A stretch of DNA of 51,432 nt, taken from the NCBI GenBank assembly GCA_017533325.1, contig JAFXIF010000033.1, positions 1 to 51,432 on the forward strand, in the 5' to 3' direction. A program made the translations under genes and the position numbers. Source of the DNA: Alphaproteobacteria bacterium (GTDB lineage Bacteria; Pseudomonadota; Alphaproteobacteria; CAAHEQ01; UBA3637). Shown here in pieces: positions 24,548 through 32,617 of this stretch. Under the pieces are notes generated by a model, which did no database searches, had not been told where the DNA came from, and saw only the letters and a program-made list of their open reading frames with translations. Each line of letters starts with the position of its first letter. The stretch's first letter is position 1.

Positions 24548-24576
24548 TTGACAGAGGGTCAAAACTGTGTTAACGT
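24548..24576 (+). promoter_or_regulatory. Possible promoter of BamE-like lipoprotein gene
   Basis: A perfect TTGACA at 24548-24553 and a 17-bp spacer lead to a weak -10 (TAACGT, 24571-24576). The gene starts at 24615. Confidence 0.35.
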
Positions 24577-24614
24577 CAAAGTAAAGAAATTTAATAAAGG
24601 ATTGGGAGCGGGTC

Positions 24615-25277
24615 ATGAAAAAAAACTTTTTTCTTTCTTTTACAGTGTTATCTTTATTAATAGGCGGATGCTCATTTCAAGAATATGTTCATACCACTGA
24701 ACCGCGTTCAACGATTTATATCGGGCAAACGGCTGCGGATGTATATGAAAATTTTGGTGTTCCGACAAAAATTAAGCGCTTGGATACGAATAAGCAAATT
24801 TTGATTTATCATAAACAAGAGATTGAAAAAGATTGGTCTTACAGATATTTTCATGAATGCGAGCTGAAATTTTATATGGTAGATGACCGTGTGCAAGATT
24901 GGTCAAAAAAAGGCGATATGTGTGCGGTGAAAGAATTATCTTCTGCCAGTGAGCGACCATATTTTAATTTGTTAGATGAAAACTCCTCTTATGCCGATCA
25001 TAAAGAAGTAAACGGTTCTATTGTTCCTTTAGATGCCTTTAGAGATAGCGAAAATTTTGCACAAGAAGGAAAATATTTTGAAGAACCTGTTGAAGAGGAA
25101 AAGGGATTTTTCAGTAATTGGTTTTCTGATGAACCGAAAGAAGAAGTGTTAGAGGAAAAGCCGGCATATATGACTCAAGGCCAAAACAACGTGTTTATCG
25201 GAAATCAAACTTTTTCTGATGAGGGTTATCAAAATAATAGTTTGAATTATATGGATATTCCGGATGATGCTTTTTAA
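24615..25277 (+). CDS. BamE/SmpA-like lipoprotein
   Basis: The 220-residue lipoprotein has lipobox IGGC (Cys19). Residues 35-110 fit the BamE fold: a strand, then IGQTAADVYENFGVPTKIKRL, where a helix follows the GxxxxDV element and leads into paired strands (KQILIYHKQE, CELKFYMVDDRVQDW). The C-terminal half is acidic and low in complexity. BamE is a small subunit of the outer-membrane protein assembly machine; this may be a paralogue, since another BamE-like lipoprotein lies at 39412. Function beyond the fold is unknown. A weak hairpin (25279-25298) follows the stop. Confidence 0.65.
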   Translation: MKKNFFLSFTVLSLLIGGCSFQEYVHTTEPRSTIYIGQTAADVYENFGVPTKIKRLDTNKQILIYHKQEIEKDWSYRYFHECELKFYMVDDRVQDWSKKGDMCAVKELSSASERPYFNLLDENSSYADHKEVNGSIVPLDAFRDSENFAQEGKYFEEPVEEEKGFFSNWFSDEPKEEVLEEKPAYMTQGQNNVFIGNQTFSDEGYQNNSLNYMDIPDDAF

Positions 25278-25278
25278 T

Positions 25279-25310
25279 CTTCGATTTTTTCATCGAAGAA
25301 GTTGTTTTTC
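25279..25310 (+). terminator. Probable terminator after lipoprotein gene
   Basis: CTTCGAT/ATCGAAG 7-bp stem with TTTTTC loop, followed after AAGTTG by TTTTT. The tail is imperfect. Confidence 0.5.
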
Positions 25311-25354
25311 TTAGCCTCAGATCCGATATAAAAAGAGGAAAAAAGGAGATAAAA

Positions 25355-26308
25355 ATGACAAAGGTGGATGAAAAAAATGCTTATAGTCCTATTGTAACGG
25401 ATTTTTTAAACAGCATAAAATATAATCCGCCTTTATATGAAGATACCTATGAAGCGGCGCGGGCAGAGCTCCTTAAAATTCAATCTTATCAATCGTTTTT
25501 GGAAGATGTTCAAAGAAATGATTATGATATTTTATTAAAAACCGGCGAAAAAATTCATGTTCGCATTGTTCGAAATAAAAATTTAAAAGGCTTATTGCCG
25601 ATGGCGTTTTATGTTCATGGCGGTGGGTTTGTCAGAGGTGATGCCATGAGTTATGATACGCTTCTTTACCGTTTGGCAAAAGAGGTTCCGGCTGCCTTTG
25701 TTTTTGTTGAATATTCGTTAGCGCCGGATGTGAAATATCCGAAGCCTTTGAATGAGCTTTTTTCCGTTTTTATTCACTTGGTTAAAAATTATCAAAGATT
25801 TTTGCTTAATCCTAAAAAAATTATGATGATGGGAGATGGAGTTGGCGGTAATTTGGCCTCTGTTTTAACTTATTATGCCATTAATAAAGGATATAAAATC
25901 GATTCTGAATTTCTTTTTTATCCGGTTACAAACGGGTTAATGAATTTTCCCTCTCATGAATTGTATCAAGAGGCTAAATGGGTGGATTTAAAAACAGCAC
26001 TTTGGTTTTGGGATGCTTATGAACCGGATATTAATAACCGAAAAAATCCGTTTGTGAGCCCATATTTTTTAAGCGAAACAGAATTAAAGAAAATGCCGTT
26101 TACTTTTGTTTTAACCGTTCAAAATGATATTTTCAGAGATGACGGGCTTTTATATGCGGAAAAACTAAGAGGGGCAGGGGTTGATGTTTTAAGCTTGACA
26201 ATGAATGGGGTGATTCATGACTTTTTGTTGTTGCACCCGTTGATGCAGGCAATTGAAACAAAAATGGGATATCAAATAATTATTGATGCCTTAAAAACAA
26301 GAATTTAA
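25355..26308 (+). CDS. Alpha/beta hydrolase-3-like protein with the nucleophile Ser replaced by Gly
   Basis: The 317-residue protein belongs to the hormone-sensitive-lipase-like family (alpha/beta hydrolase fold 3). The oxyanion motif HGGG is at 88-91, the acid in QNDIFRDDG (Asp258) and the catalytic His at 288 (GVIHDF). The nucleophile elbow, normally GDSAGG, reads GDGVGG (160-165), so the serine is Gly162 (codon GGA 25838-25840). The protein should therefore lack esterase activity by the usual mechanism, while the rest of the fold is kept without frameshift. AAAGGAG precedes the ATG. It may be a binding pseudoenzyme; the ligand is unknown. Confidence 0.8.
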   Translation: MTKVDEKNAYSPIVTDFLNSIKYNPPLYEDTYEAARAELLKIQSYQSFLEDVQRNDYDILLKTGEKIHVRIVRNKNLKGLLPMAFYVHGGGFVRGDAMSYDTLLYRLAKEVPAAFVFVEYSLAPDVKYPKPLNELFSVFIHLVKNYQRFLLNPKKIMMMGDGVGGNLASVLTYYAINKGYKIDSEFLFYPVTNGLMNFPSHELYQEAKWVDLKTALWFWDAYEPDINNRKNPFVSPYFLSETELKKMPFTFVLTVQNDIFRDDGLLYAEKLRGAGVDVLSLTMNGVIHDFLLLHPLMQAIETKMGYQIIIDALKTRI

Positions 26309-26352
26309 AATTGAAGGCGAAAGATAAACCTTTAAAAAAATGAAAATAGGGC

Positions 26353-26381
26353 TTGTCAAAGCCAAAAAAAGAGTTTAAACT
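26353..26381 (+). promoter_or_regulatory. Possible promoter of envC-ctpA
   Basis: TTGTCA at 26353-26358, 17-bp spacer, TAAACT at 26376-26381, 37 bp before the envC start. Moderate match only. Confidence 0.35.
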
Positions 26382-26418
26382 TCAATGCATCATTAAAATT
26401 TAAATAAAGTTTAGGGGC

Positions 26419-27624
26419 ATGAAGAAAAATAATCTCTTTTTTTTAATGGGTTGTGTTTGTTTATCTCTTTTTTCTTTTTCGGCTTTTTCAGAACCGACAA
26501 AAGATGATTTAATCAAAATTGAGCGTGAGTTACAGGCGGAAAGAAAAGTTCAGCTTGAATCTCAAAGAAAATCGGATAAGTTGGCTGATGAGATTCGTTC
26601 GGTGCAACGTCAAATGGTGCGTTCGGCAAAATCGGTTCAAGAAGAAGAAGATCATTTGCTTCATTTAGATCGAAAGCTGGAAGAATTACGGGGCGAAGAG
26701 GCGGCTCTTTTGGAGAAACTTTCAAAATCAAAAGCAAGAACCGTTCATTTGGTCACCGCCTTGCAATCATTGGCTTTGCGCCCGAGAGAGCAAATTTTTT
26801 TGGAAAAACAAGCACCGTCACATATTTTAAGAAGTCGTTTAATGCTTAATTCCTCGGTTCCGATAGCCAGACGAATGACTCAAGAAGTTTTAGCGGATAT
26901 GGAAAAATTAGAAGCAACTAAGATTGAAATTCAAATGCAAATTCGCCGTGTGAAAGAAACGATGGAAAAATTAAACGAACGCACGGCTCAAATGAATGGA
27001 TTGATTTCCAGAAAATTAAGATTACAGGCTCAATATGATGCAACGCACCAAAAATCCGGCAAAAAAATCGTTGCCCTTGCCAATCAGGCAAACGATTTAA
27101 AAGAATTGTTGCAAAAAATTGAGCAAGAGCGTCAAAGACGTTTAGAAGAAGAGAGAATAAGACGCGAAAAAGAAAAAGAGTTGGCTCAAGAACAAGAACT
27201 TGTTCGCCCGAGTTTAACGCCGTTTTCTCATCAAAAAGGTGCATCTTTTGCCAAATTAAAAGGAAAGCTTTCTTATCCTGTTGTCGGACGGGTGGTTGAA
27301 AACTTTGGCGATACAACGGTTAAAGGCATGCATTCTAAAGGCTTAACAATTCAAACAAGAGCCGGCACAACGTTGCGCTCTCCGATTAGCGGGGCTGTTT
27401 TATTTGCCGGGCCCTTTAAAAGTTATGGCAAAATGTTGATTATCGATTGTAAAGACGGGTATTTATTACTGTTAGCCGGTTTAGATGATATCAATGTTGG
27501 GGCCGGCCAAGATGTTATAGAGGGAGAACCTGTTGGAAGAATGGGTTCTGAACGATTGAATTTATATATTGAAATCAGAAAAGACGGACAGGCCATTGAT
27601 CCGAAACCTTGGTTTCAAAAATAA
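26419..27624 (+). CDS. envC: EnvC-like murein hydrolase activator (degenerate M23 peptidase)
   Basis: The 401-residue periplasmic protein has a signal peptide (FLMGCVCLSLFSFSAFSE), a long coiled coil (about residues 30-260, heptads with many E, K, R and Q), then an M23/LytM domain (about 280-401). The zinc site is degenerate. GMHSKGLTI keeps the first His but loses the Asp, and the HxH pair reads LYIEI. This pattern marks EnvC-type proteins, which do not cut peptidoglycan themselves but activate amidases at the division septum. It is followed 15 bp later by ctpA and then rppH, the usual alphaproteobacterial order. The ribosome site is poor (AGGGG one base from ATG). Confidence 0.85.
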   Translation: MKKNNLFFLMGCVCLSLFSFSAFSEPTKDDLIKIERELQAERKVQLESQRKSDKLADEIRSVQRQMVRSAKSVQEEEDHLLHLDRKLEELRGEEAALLEKLSKSKARTVHLVTALQSLALRPREQIFLEKQAPSHILRSRLMLNSSVPIARRMTQEVLADMEKLEATKIEIQMQIRRVKETMEKLNERTAQMNGLISRKLRLQAQYDATHQKSGKKIVALANQANDLKELLQKIEQERQRRLEEERIRREKEKELAQEQELVRPSLTPFSHQKGASFAKLKGKLSYPVVGRVVENFGDTTVKGMHSKGLTIQTRAGTTLRSPISGAVLFAGPFKSYGKMLIIDCKDGYLLLLAGLDDINVGAGQDVIEGEPVGRMGSERLNLYIEIRKDGQAIDPKPWFQK

Positions 27625-27639
27625 AAGAGGGAGATAAAA

Positions 27640-29001
27640 ATGAAATACACAGTATCAGGTTTAGTTTTAAGTCTTTTTATGATGACAAGCTCGCTTTTGT
27701 ATGCTTCGGAAGTTAAGCCGACAGAAACAGGGAAAGCGGAAGATAAAATCGAAGCTAAAGTTGAAGCAAAAGAAACGGTTGAAGAAAAATATGACCCTTA
27801 TCTTTTAATGGAATTGTTCGGTCTTGTTTATAAAGAAATTAAAAAAGAATATATTGACGAACCGGACGATAAAAAGTTGATTGAAAGTGCCATTAACGGG
27901 ATGCTTACGGATTTAGATCCACATTCTTCCTTTATGAATCAAGATGATTTTGATGATTTAGAAGCGCAAACAAAAGGCGAATTTGGCGGACTTGGTATGG
28001 AAGTGACCTCTAAAAACGGACTTGTTCGCGTTGTTTCTCCGATAGATGATACACCGGCATTTAAAGCCGGCATTCAAGCAGGGGATTATATTACGCATAT
28101 TGATGGAGAATCCGTTTCAGGGTTAACCTTGCAAGAAGCTGTTAAAAAGTTAAGAGGTGTTCCCGGAACTGAAGTTAAGGTTAAAATTTCGCGCGAAAAC
28201 CAAGAACCTTTTGATTTAACATTAACAAGAGATATTATTGAGCAAAAACCCGTTAAATATGAAGCAAAAGGTGATGTCGGTTATATCCGCATTTCTTCAT
28301 TTAGCGAAAAAACGGTTGAAGACACCCAAGAAGCCGTTAAAAATTTAACCAAAGAGATTGGAGAGGGAAAATTAAAAGGATTTGTTATTGATGTCAGAAA
28401 TAATCCGGGAGGGTTGTTAGATGCGGCTATTGGTGTGGTAGACACCTTTTTGGCTCAAGGCGAAATTGTTTCAACCCGTTCCAGATTGCCGGAAGAAACA
28501 ACCAGAGTATCCTCTAAAACACCGGATATGACAAATGGCAAACCATTGGTTGTTTTGATTAACGAAGGATCTGCTTCTGCTTCTGAAATTGTTGCAGGGG
28601 CACTTCAAGACCATAAGCGGGCTGTTATTGTGGGGTTAAGATCTTTTGGTAAAGGATCTGTTCAAACAATCAGACCTATTCGCGGATTTGGTGGGTTAAA
28701 GATGACAATTGCCCGTTACTATACCCCATCGGGTCGTTCAATTCAAGCAAAAGGAATTGAGCCGGATATCGTTGTCCCCAGAGCTAAATTAGAAGCCGAA
28801 CCGATTTTGGAAGGCTTTGGTGAACGAGATTTGCATGGGGCATTGGCCGCTGAAGAAAAGAAACAGATAAAGAAGAAAGAAGAGGAAAAGAAAGAACCGG
28901 TTAAAAATTCTGATGAAACTGATGAAGATAAAAAAGAAGATTATCAGTTGGATCGGGCTATAGATATTTTAAAAGCGATTGCTGTTTATCAGGAAAAATA
29001 A
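27640..29001 (+). CDS. ctpA: Carboxy-terminal processing peptidase (S41 family)
   Basis: The 453-residue periplasmic serine protease has a signal peptide (cleavage near ASEVK), an N-terminal helical part (YIDEPDDKKLIESAINGML), a PDZ domain (residues about 120-200; GLGMEVTSKNG, IQAGDYITHIDGESV) and the S41 catalytic domain with NEGSASASEIVAGALQD and SFGKGSVQ. Ser313 and Lys338 lie 25 residues apart, as in the Ser/Lys dyad of the family. The tail is acidic and lysine-rich. It trims the C-termini of envelope proteins and is likely co-transcribed with envC. A hairpin follows the stop. Confidence 0.93.
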   Translation: MKYTVSGLVLSLFMMTSSLLYASEVKPTETGKAEDKIEAKVEAKETVEEKYDPYLLMELFGLVYKEIKKEYIDEPDDKKLIESAINGMLTDLDPHSSFMNQDDFDDLEAQTKGEFGGLGMEVTSKNGLVRVVSPIDDTPAFKAGIQAGDYITHIDGESVSGLTLQEAVKKLRGVPGTEVKVKISRENQEPFDLTLTRDIIEQKPVKYEAKGDVGYIRISSFSEKTVEDTQEAVKNLTKEIGEGKLKGFVIDVRNNPGGLLDAAIGVVDTFLAQGEIVSTRSRLPEETTRVSSKTPDMTNGKPLVVLINEGSASASEIVAGALQDHKRAVIVGLRSFGKGSVQTIRPIRGFGGLKMTIARYYTPSGRSIQAKGIEPDIVVPRAKLEAEPILEGFGERDLHGALAAEEKKQIKKKEEEKKEPVKNSDETDEDKKEDYQLDRAIDILKAIAVYQEK

Positions 29002-29007
29002 TGGTGT

Positions 29008-29038
29008 TAAGGGGAGTTTTTCTCCCCTTATTATTTTT
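29008..29038 (+). terminator. Terminator between ctpA and rppH
   Basis: TAAGGGGAG pairs with CTCCCCTTA around TTTTT, followed by TTATTTTT. It may be partly read through, since rppH starts only 20 bp later with no separate promoter evident. Confidence 0.7.
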
Positions 29039-29050
29039 AAGGATTTGAAA

Positions 29051-29521
29051 ATGGAAAAAAAATATAGATTAAATGTCGGTTTAATGATTGTGAACCAAGA
29101 AGGCAAAGTTTGGATGGGTGAACGTGTTAATGCCGAAAAATTCGGGTTTAAATATCAAATGCCTCAAGGGGGAATTGATCGAAAAGAAACCCCTTTAGAA
29201 GCGGCTTTTAGAGAGCTTTATGAAGAAACGGGATTGAAAAAAGAGCATGTGGACCTTTTAAAGGAAAGTAAAGATTGGCATCAATATGATTTCTTTTCGC
29301 CGATTATATATCCGGAAGGTGTTTTCCATGGGCAAAAACAAAAATGGTTTTTGTTTCGTTTTAAAGGAAATGACTCTGATTTTAACTTAAAAATTCATCC
29401 GCAAGAGATTGAATTTTCTTCATATTTTTGGTGCGAACCGGATAAAATGATTTCTTTGGTTGTGCCGTTTAAACGGGTTGTGTATCAAAAAATTATAAAG
29501 GAATTTTTGCCTTATTTTTAA
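29051..29521 (+). CDS. rppH: RNA pyrophosphohydrolase
   Basis: The 156-residue NUDIX enzyme removes pyrophosphate from the 5' end of primary transcripts and so starts RNase E-dependent decay. The NUDIX box is complete (Gly40, Glu46, Arg54-Glu55, Glu58-Glu59, Gly61) and the family-specific segments YQMPQGGID, QKQKWFLFRF and EFSSYFWC are present. ATG 29051 after AAGGATTTG gives the standard length; an upstream frame overlapping ctpA would add an unsupported extension. It overlaps the convergent membrane-protein gene by 29 bp at the 3' end. Confidence 0.92.
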   Translation: MEKKYRLNVGLMIVNQEGKVWMGERVNAEKFGFKYQMPQGGIDRKETPLEAAFRELYEETGLKKEHVDLLKESKDWHQYDFFSPIIYPEGVFHGQKQKWFLFRFKGNDSDFNLKIHPQEIEFSSYFWCEPDKMISLVVPFKRVVYQKIIKEFLPYF

Positions 29522-30107
29522 TGGCGGATAATAAAGAAATCAAAATCGCAATCAGCAATAATAACAAGGGCGAAAGTAAAATATTAAAATAAAGTCCCAC
29601 GGCATACCCTGTTAAAATCAAGCAAAAGGGCAGGGCGAGTTTTTTTGCCCAAAAATTTTTATCTGATGCTTGATAAAAATAAGGACCTGTCAGGTTTAAT
29701 ATAAAACGGCCGATATAAAATAAGAACAAAAATAAAAGATAAAATAAAAGAATAAATAAAATTTGTTGGGTTATTAAGGCTTGTTTGATTAGATATTGAA
29801 ACTGGTCAACAGAAAGGTTTTCTAAAATCTGTTTATTCTTTAAAGACAAAGCGGCATTATGAATCACAGAATAAAAAAATTGTTGCTCTGGGGTGGTTTG
29901 TTTTGTGATTTTTTTTATGACTTCTTCTTCAGATCCTTTTAACACCTCAGTTAAAAAAGCATACGTTTGCTCTGTTTTTAAAATTTCTTTTAACGGTTCA
30001 GTGATTTGAAAGGATAAGAATATCGCAACGATAAAGGAATAAATAAAACAAATCCTTAAATTTATATTTTTTCGATTTTTAAGTGATTTAATAAAATTTA
30101 AAAACAT
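29493..30107 (-). CDS. Membrane protein of unknown function, immediately downstream of tRNA-Ala
   Basis: The 204-residue protein has an N-terminal hydrophobic segment (ICFIYSFIVAIFLSF), a soluble region of about 80 residues (periplasmic if the N-terminus is inside), then three membrane helices (QQILFILLFYLLFLFLFYIG; LALPFCLILTGYAVGLYF; LLSPLLLLLIAILISLL). No family is recognised. Its start lies only 16 nt after the 3' end of tRNA-Ala on the same strand, with no Shine-Dalgarno site. The mRNA 5' end might therefore be made by tRNA 3' processing. Confidence 0.6.
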   Translation of the reverse strand: MFLNFIKSLKNRKNINLRICFIYSFIVAIFLSFQITEPLKEILKTEQTYAFLTEVLKGSEEEVIKKITKQTTPEQQFFYSVIHNAALSLKNKQILENLSVDQFQYLIKQALITQQILFILLFYLLFLFLFYIGRFILNLTGPYFYQASDKNFWAKKLALPFCLILTGYAVGLYFNILLSPLLLLLIAILISLLSAIKNKAKIPL

Positions 30108-30123
30108 TTTAAATCTAAAAAAA

Positions 30124-30199
30124 TGGTGGAGTTAAGGGGGGTCGAACCCCTGACCTCTGCATTGCGAACGCAGCGCTCTACCAACTGAGCTATAACCCC
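30124..30199 (-). tRNA. tRNA-Ala (CGC anticodon)
   Basis: The complete 76-nt cloverleaf has acceptor GGGGTTA/TAACTCC, D-stem GCTC/GAGC, anticodon loop TTCGCAA, T-stem AGGGG/CCCCC with TTCGA, discriminator A and encoded CCA. Anticodon CGC reads GCG. A dedicated CGC isoacceptor is notable in such an AT-rich genome. Confidence 0.92.
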
Positions 30200-30358
30200 A
30201 CGAGGTTTTGAATGAGATTATCATATAGGTTATCAAAAAAAATGTCAAGGCAAAAATCCATTTTCATTTTATAAAAAAACAAGAAAAAGTGACAACTAAT
30301 GATTTTTTTTATTCCATTTCCTTGTCTTTTGTTAACGAGGTATTTTCTTGTGAACTGT

Positions 30359-30465
30359 CGGGAGGGCTAAAGAGACTGGCAGAGGAAGTGATGTGGCGCG
30401 AACCAGTGGGAGGGCTAAAGAGCTGTCTGAGGAAGTGAAACAGTGGGGAGAGCAACTCAACGGTC
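30359..30465 (+). repeat. GC-richer tandem repeat with paired hairpins (possible structured RNA)
   Basis: The 15-mer GGGAGGGCTAAAGAG occurs at 30360-30374 and 30408-30422, exactly 48 nt apart. Each is followed by a hairpin with a GAGGAAGTGA loop: ACTGG...CCAGT in unit 1 and GCTGT...ACAGT in unit 2. The stems differ at both paired positions, which keeps pairing. A decayed third unit starts CAGTGGGGAGAG at 30441. The block is clearly richer in G than the surrounding DNA. The rest of the 30200-30605 gap shows no gene. Confidence 0.55.
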
Positions 30466-30605
30466 AGAGTGAATAAACAAGGCGTGTGATTTTAAAGAAA
30501 GTATCATTTTGAGCGCTAAGCGATGTCTTAAGCGTTAGATTTGTTTGTTTTATTTTTTTTTATAACTGTTAAAAAAAATTAAATGTTTTATTGAAGTTTT
30601 AAATT

Positions 30606-30642
30606 AAAAAAGCTCTCCCTGAAAGAAGGAGAGCTTTTTTTT
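30606..30642. terminator. Bidirectional terminator of the OmpA-like lipoprotein gene
   Basis: AAAAAAGCTCTCC pairs with GGAGAGCTTTTTT around CTGAAAGAA; T runs are on both strands. Confidence 0.85.
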
Positions 30643-30656
30643 CTTCCGGTTAGGAA

Positions 30657-31301
30657 TTAATTTTTATTGATTAAGAAGATTTCAACACGACGATTTTGTT
30701 CTCTTCCTTGAGCGGTTGCATTTGAAGCAATCGGGTTTTGAGGGCCAAGGCCGTCTGTGATGATTCTGTCAGCTGAAACGCCTTGTAATCTCAAGTAATT
30801 TGAAACGGCGTTGGCTCTGCGCAAGGAAAGAGTGTTATTATAAGCGGTTGACCCTGTGTTATCCGTGTAACCCACGATTTGAACCATTGTTTTGTTATAT
30901 TCTTTGATAACTTTTGCAATGGAGTTGAGGGTAGGGGCAAAGCCGGATTGAATGGTGGCTTCGTTTGTTCCGAATGTAATGTTCCCCGGCATAATAAGTT
31001 GAACTTGACCGTTTTGTGAAATAACTTGAACACCTGTTCCAACTAATTCTTGGCGCAATTTTTTTGCTTGGGCATCCATATAAGCACCTGTTCCAACACC
31101 AACCAATGCACCGGCACCGGCTCCGATAAGAGCGCCTTTTTTACCGCCGACCAAGGCGCCGATACCGGCACCGGCAGCTGTGCCGATTCCTGTTCCCCAA
31201 GCGGTTTTAGACACTTGACTTTCACCCGTATATGGATTGGTCGCGCAAGCTGATAAAAACGAGGCTAAAATAACTGATAAAGTTGCTTTTTTAATGTTCA
31301 T
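30657..31301 (-). CDS. OmpA-family lipoprotein with glycine zipper (YiaD-like)
   Basis: The 214-residue outer-membrane lipoprotein has lipobox LSAC (Cys19). Residues 35-77 form a glycine zipper (GTGIGTAAGAGIGALVGG, then GALIGAGAGALVGVGTG). Residues 100-214 are an OmpA C-like peptidoglycan-binding domain with VQIVGYTDNTGS, NTLSLRRANAVSNYL, GLGPQNPIASN and GREQNRRVEI; the Asp and Arg that bind diaminopimelate are kept. It should tether the outer membrane to peptidoglycan. GAAAGGA precedes the ATG, and it has its own terminator. Confidence 0.92.
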   Translation of the reverse strand: MNIKKATLSVILASFLSACATNPYTGESQVSKTAWGTGIGTAAGAGIGALVGGKKGALIGAGAGALVGVGTGAYMDAQAKKLRQELVGTGVQVISQNGQVQLIMPGNITFGTNEATIQSGFAPTLNSIAKVIKEYNKTMVQIVGYTDNTGSTAYNNTLSLRRANAVSNYLRLQGVSADRIITDGLGPQNPIASNATAQGREQNRRVEIFLINKN

Positions 31302-31328
31302 TTTCTTTTCCTTTCTAAAAAAATATAT

Positions 31329-32414
31329 TTATAAATTTTTTTTAAGTTGCTCCCGATAATGATCAAGTGAGATCAAAACAGGCTTTTTGTTTTTTTTCCT
31401 TTTATCCATTGTATGCCAAAATGTCCACCCATTGCAAGAAAGAACACCTTGTAAAGCGGCGGCAACTTGATGAATGGAGCCGTGATATTTGCCGGAGTGA
31501 ATGGTGCCATCTGCGCGGATGATGGCTGTAAATTTTTGTTTGACATCAAAAATTTTCTGACCCGGCTTTAAAAGCCCTTGTTCCAATAAAGATCCGAACG
31601 GAATCTTGGGTTCGGCTTTTTTGGGTTGAATGGTGTCAAAAATATTTGCTTCTTTTTCAGGTTTTATGCAAGCTAATCTTTTTTTTGCATATTTTATATA
31701 GGTTTCATCTTTTTCAATGCCAATATATTTACGCCCGAGCTTTTTGGCAACGGCGCCGGTTGTCCCCGTTCCGAAAAAAGGATCTAAAACAATATCTCCT
31801 TGGTTTGTTGAGGCCAATAATATGCGATATAACAAGCATTCTGGTTTTTGAGTGGTATGAACCTTTTTGCCAGATTCATTTTTAAGCCGTTCAGGACCGT
31901 TGCAAATCGGTAAAAGCCAATCAGAGCGCATCTGAATATCATCATTAAAAGCTTTCATGCTTTCATAATTAAAGGTATATTTTGCTTTTTCAGATTTGGC
32001 GCACCAAAGAAGTGTTTCATGCGCATTGGCAAAGCGCGTTCCCCTGAAATTGGGCATTGGATTTGTTTTCACCCAGATGATATCGTTTAAAATCCAAAAT
32101 TTCAAATTTTGCAAATGGTAGCCGACCCTGTAAATATTATGATAAGAACCGATAATCCAAATCGTGCCGTTTTCTTTTAAAATGCGTTTAGCTTCTTTCA
32201 TCCAGTTGAGCGTAAAAGAATCATAAGTATCAAAGCTGTCAAATTTATCCCAGTCATCCGTAACGGCATCAACATGCGTTGCATCCGGTCTTAACAGATT
32301 GCTCCCCAACTGCATATTATAAGGCGGATCCGCAAAGATAACGTCCACGGAGTTATCCGGTATTTTTTTCATCACTTCGATGCAATCGCCTTTAATAATC
32401 GTGTTTGTTCTCAT
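31329..32414 (-). CDS. ccrM: Cell-cycle adenine DNA methyltransferase CcrM (GANTC)
   Basis: The 361-residue beta-class N6-adenine methyltransferase has the catalytic motif DPPYNMQ at residues 29-35 ahead of the SAM-binding FGTGTT at 214-219. After about residue 270 comes the C-terminal domain found in CcrM proteins (GSLLEQGLLKPGQ, ADGTIHSGKYHGSIHQVAA, GVLSCNGWTFWH), which is needed for DNA recognition. Length matches Caulobacter CcrM (358). ATG 32414 after GAGGGA is preferred over an extension to 32447. CcrM methylates GANTC behind the replication fork and helps order the alphaproteobacterial cell cycle. No GANTC or CtrA site is claimed in its upstream region. Confidence 0.95.
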   Translation of the reverse strand: MRTNTIIKGDCIEVMKKIPDNSVDVIFADPPYNMQLGSNLLRPDATHVDAVTDDWDKFDSFDTYDSFTLNWMKEAKRILKENGTIWIIGSYHNIYRVGYHLQNLKFWILNDIIWVKTNPMPNFRGTRFANAHETLLWCAKSEKAKYTFNYESMKAFNDDIQMRSDWLLPICNGPERLKNESGKKVHTTQKPECLLYRILLASTNQGDIVLDPFFGTGTTGAVAKKLGRKYIGIEKDETYIKYAKKRLACIKPEKEANIFDTIQPKKAEPKIPFGSLLEQGLLKPGQKIFDVKQKFTAIIRADGTIHSGKYHGSIHQVAAALQGVLSCNGWTFWHTMDKRKKNKKPVLISLDHYREQLKKNL

Positions 32415-32534
32415 CCTTTTATCCCTCAACGATTTTAATGTTATCATAATAATAAATAAAAAGTAACTAAAATTTTAACAAATTTAAAAAAAAAGAGCCT
32501 TTTTTGATGAGCGTTGATAAAATATTTTTTAGGC

Positions 32535-32563
32535 TTGCAAAAAAAATAATTTTAAGCTAAAAT
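32535..32563 (+). promoter_or_regulatory. Promoter of secG-kdsA
   Basis: TTGCAA at 32535-32540, 17-bp spacer ending TTTAAGC, TAAAAT at 32558-32563. The dnaE promoter has almost the same -35, spacer end and -10. The predicted start near 32570 supports ATG 32618 for secG. Confidence 0.65.
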
Positions 32564-32617
32564 GCACCCGTTTAAAACTTTATGAAGAAGTTTTTCTTTT
32601 ATTTTATAGGAAAAAAG

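Noticed and set aside
28979..29050. N-terminal extension of RppH overlapping ctpA
   Set aside because: It would cross the ctpA terminator hairpin, and the standard family start at 29051 has a ribosome site.
32448..32500. CtrA box (TTAA-N7-TTAA) upstream of ccrM
   Set aside because: The closest pattern, TTAACAAATTTAA, has a 5-base spacer; AT-rich DNA gives such near-matches freely.
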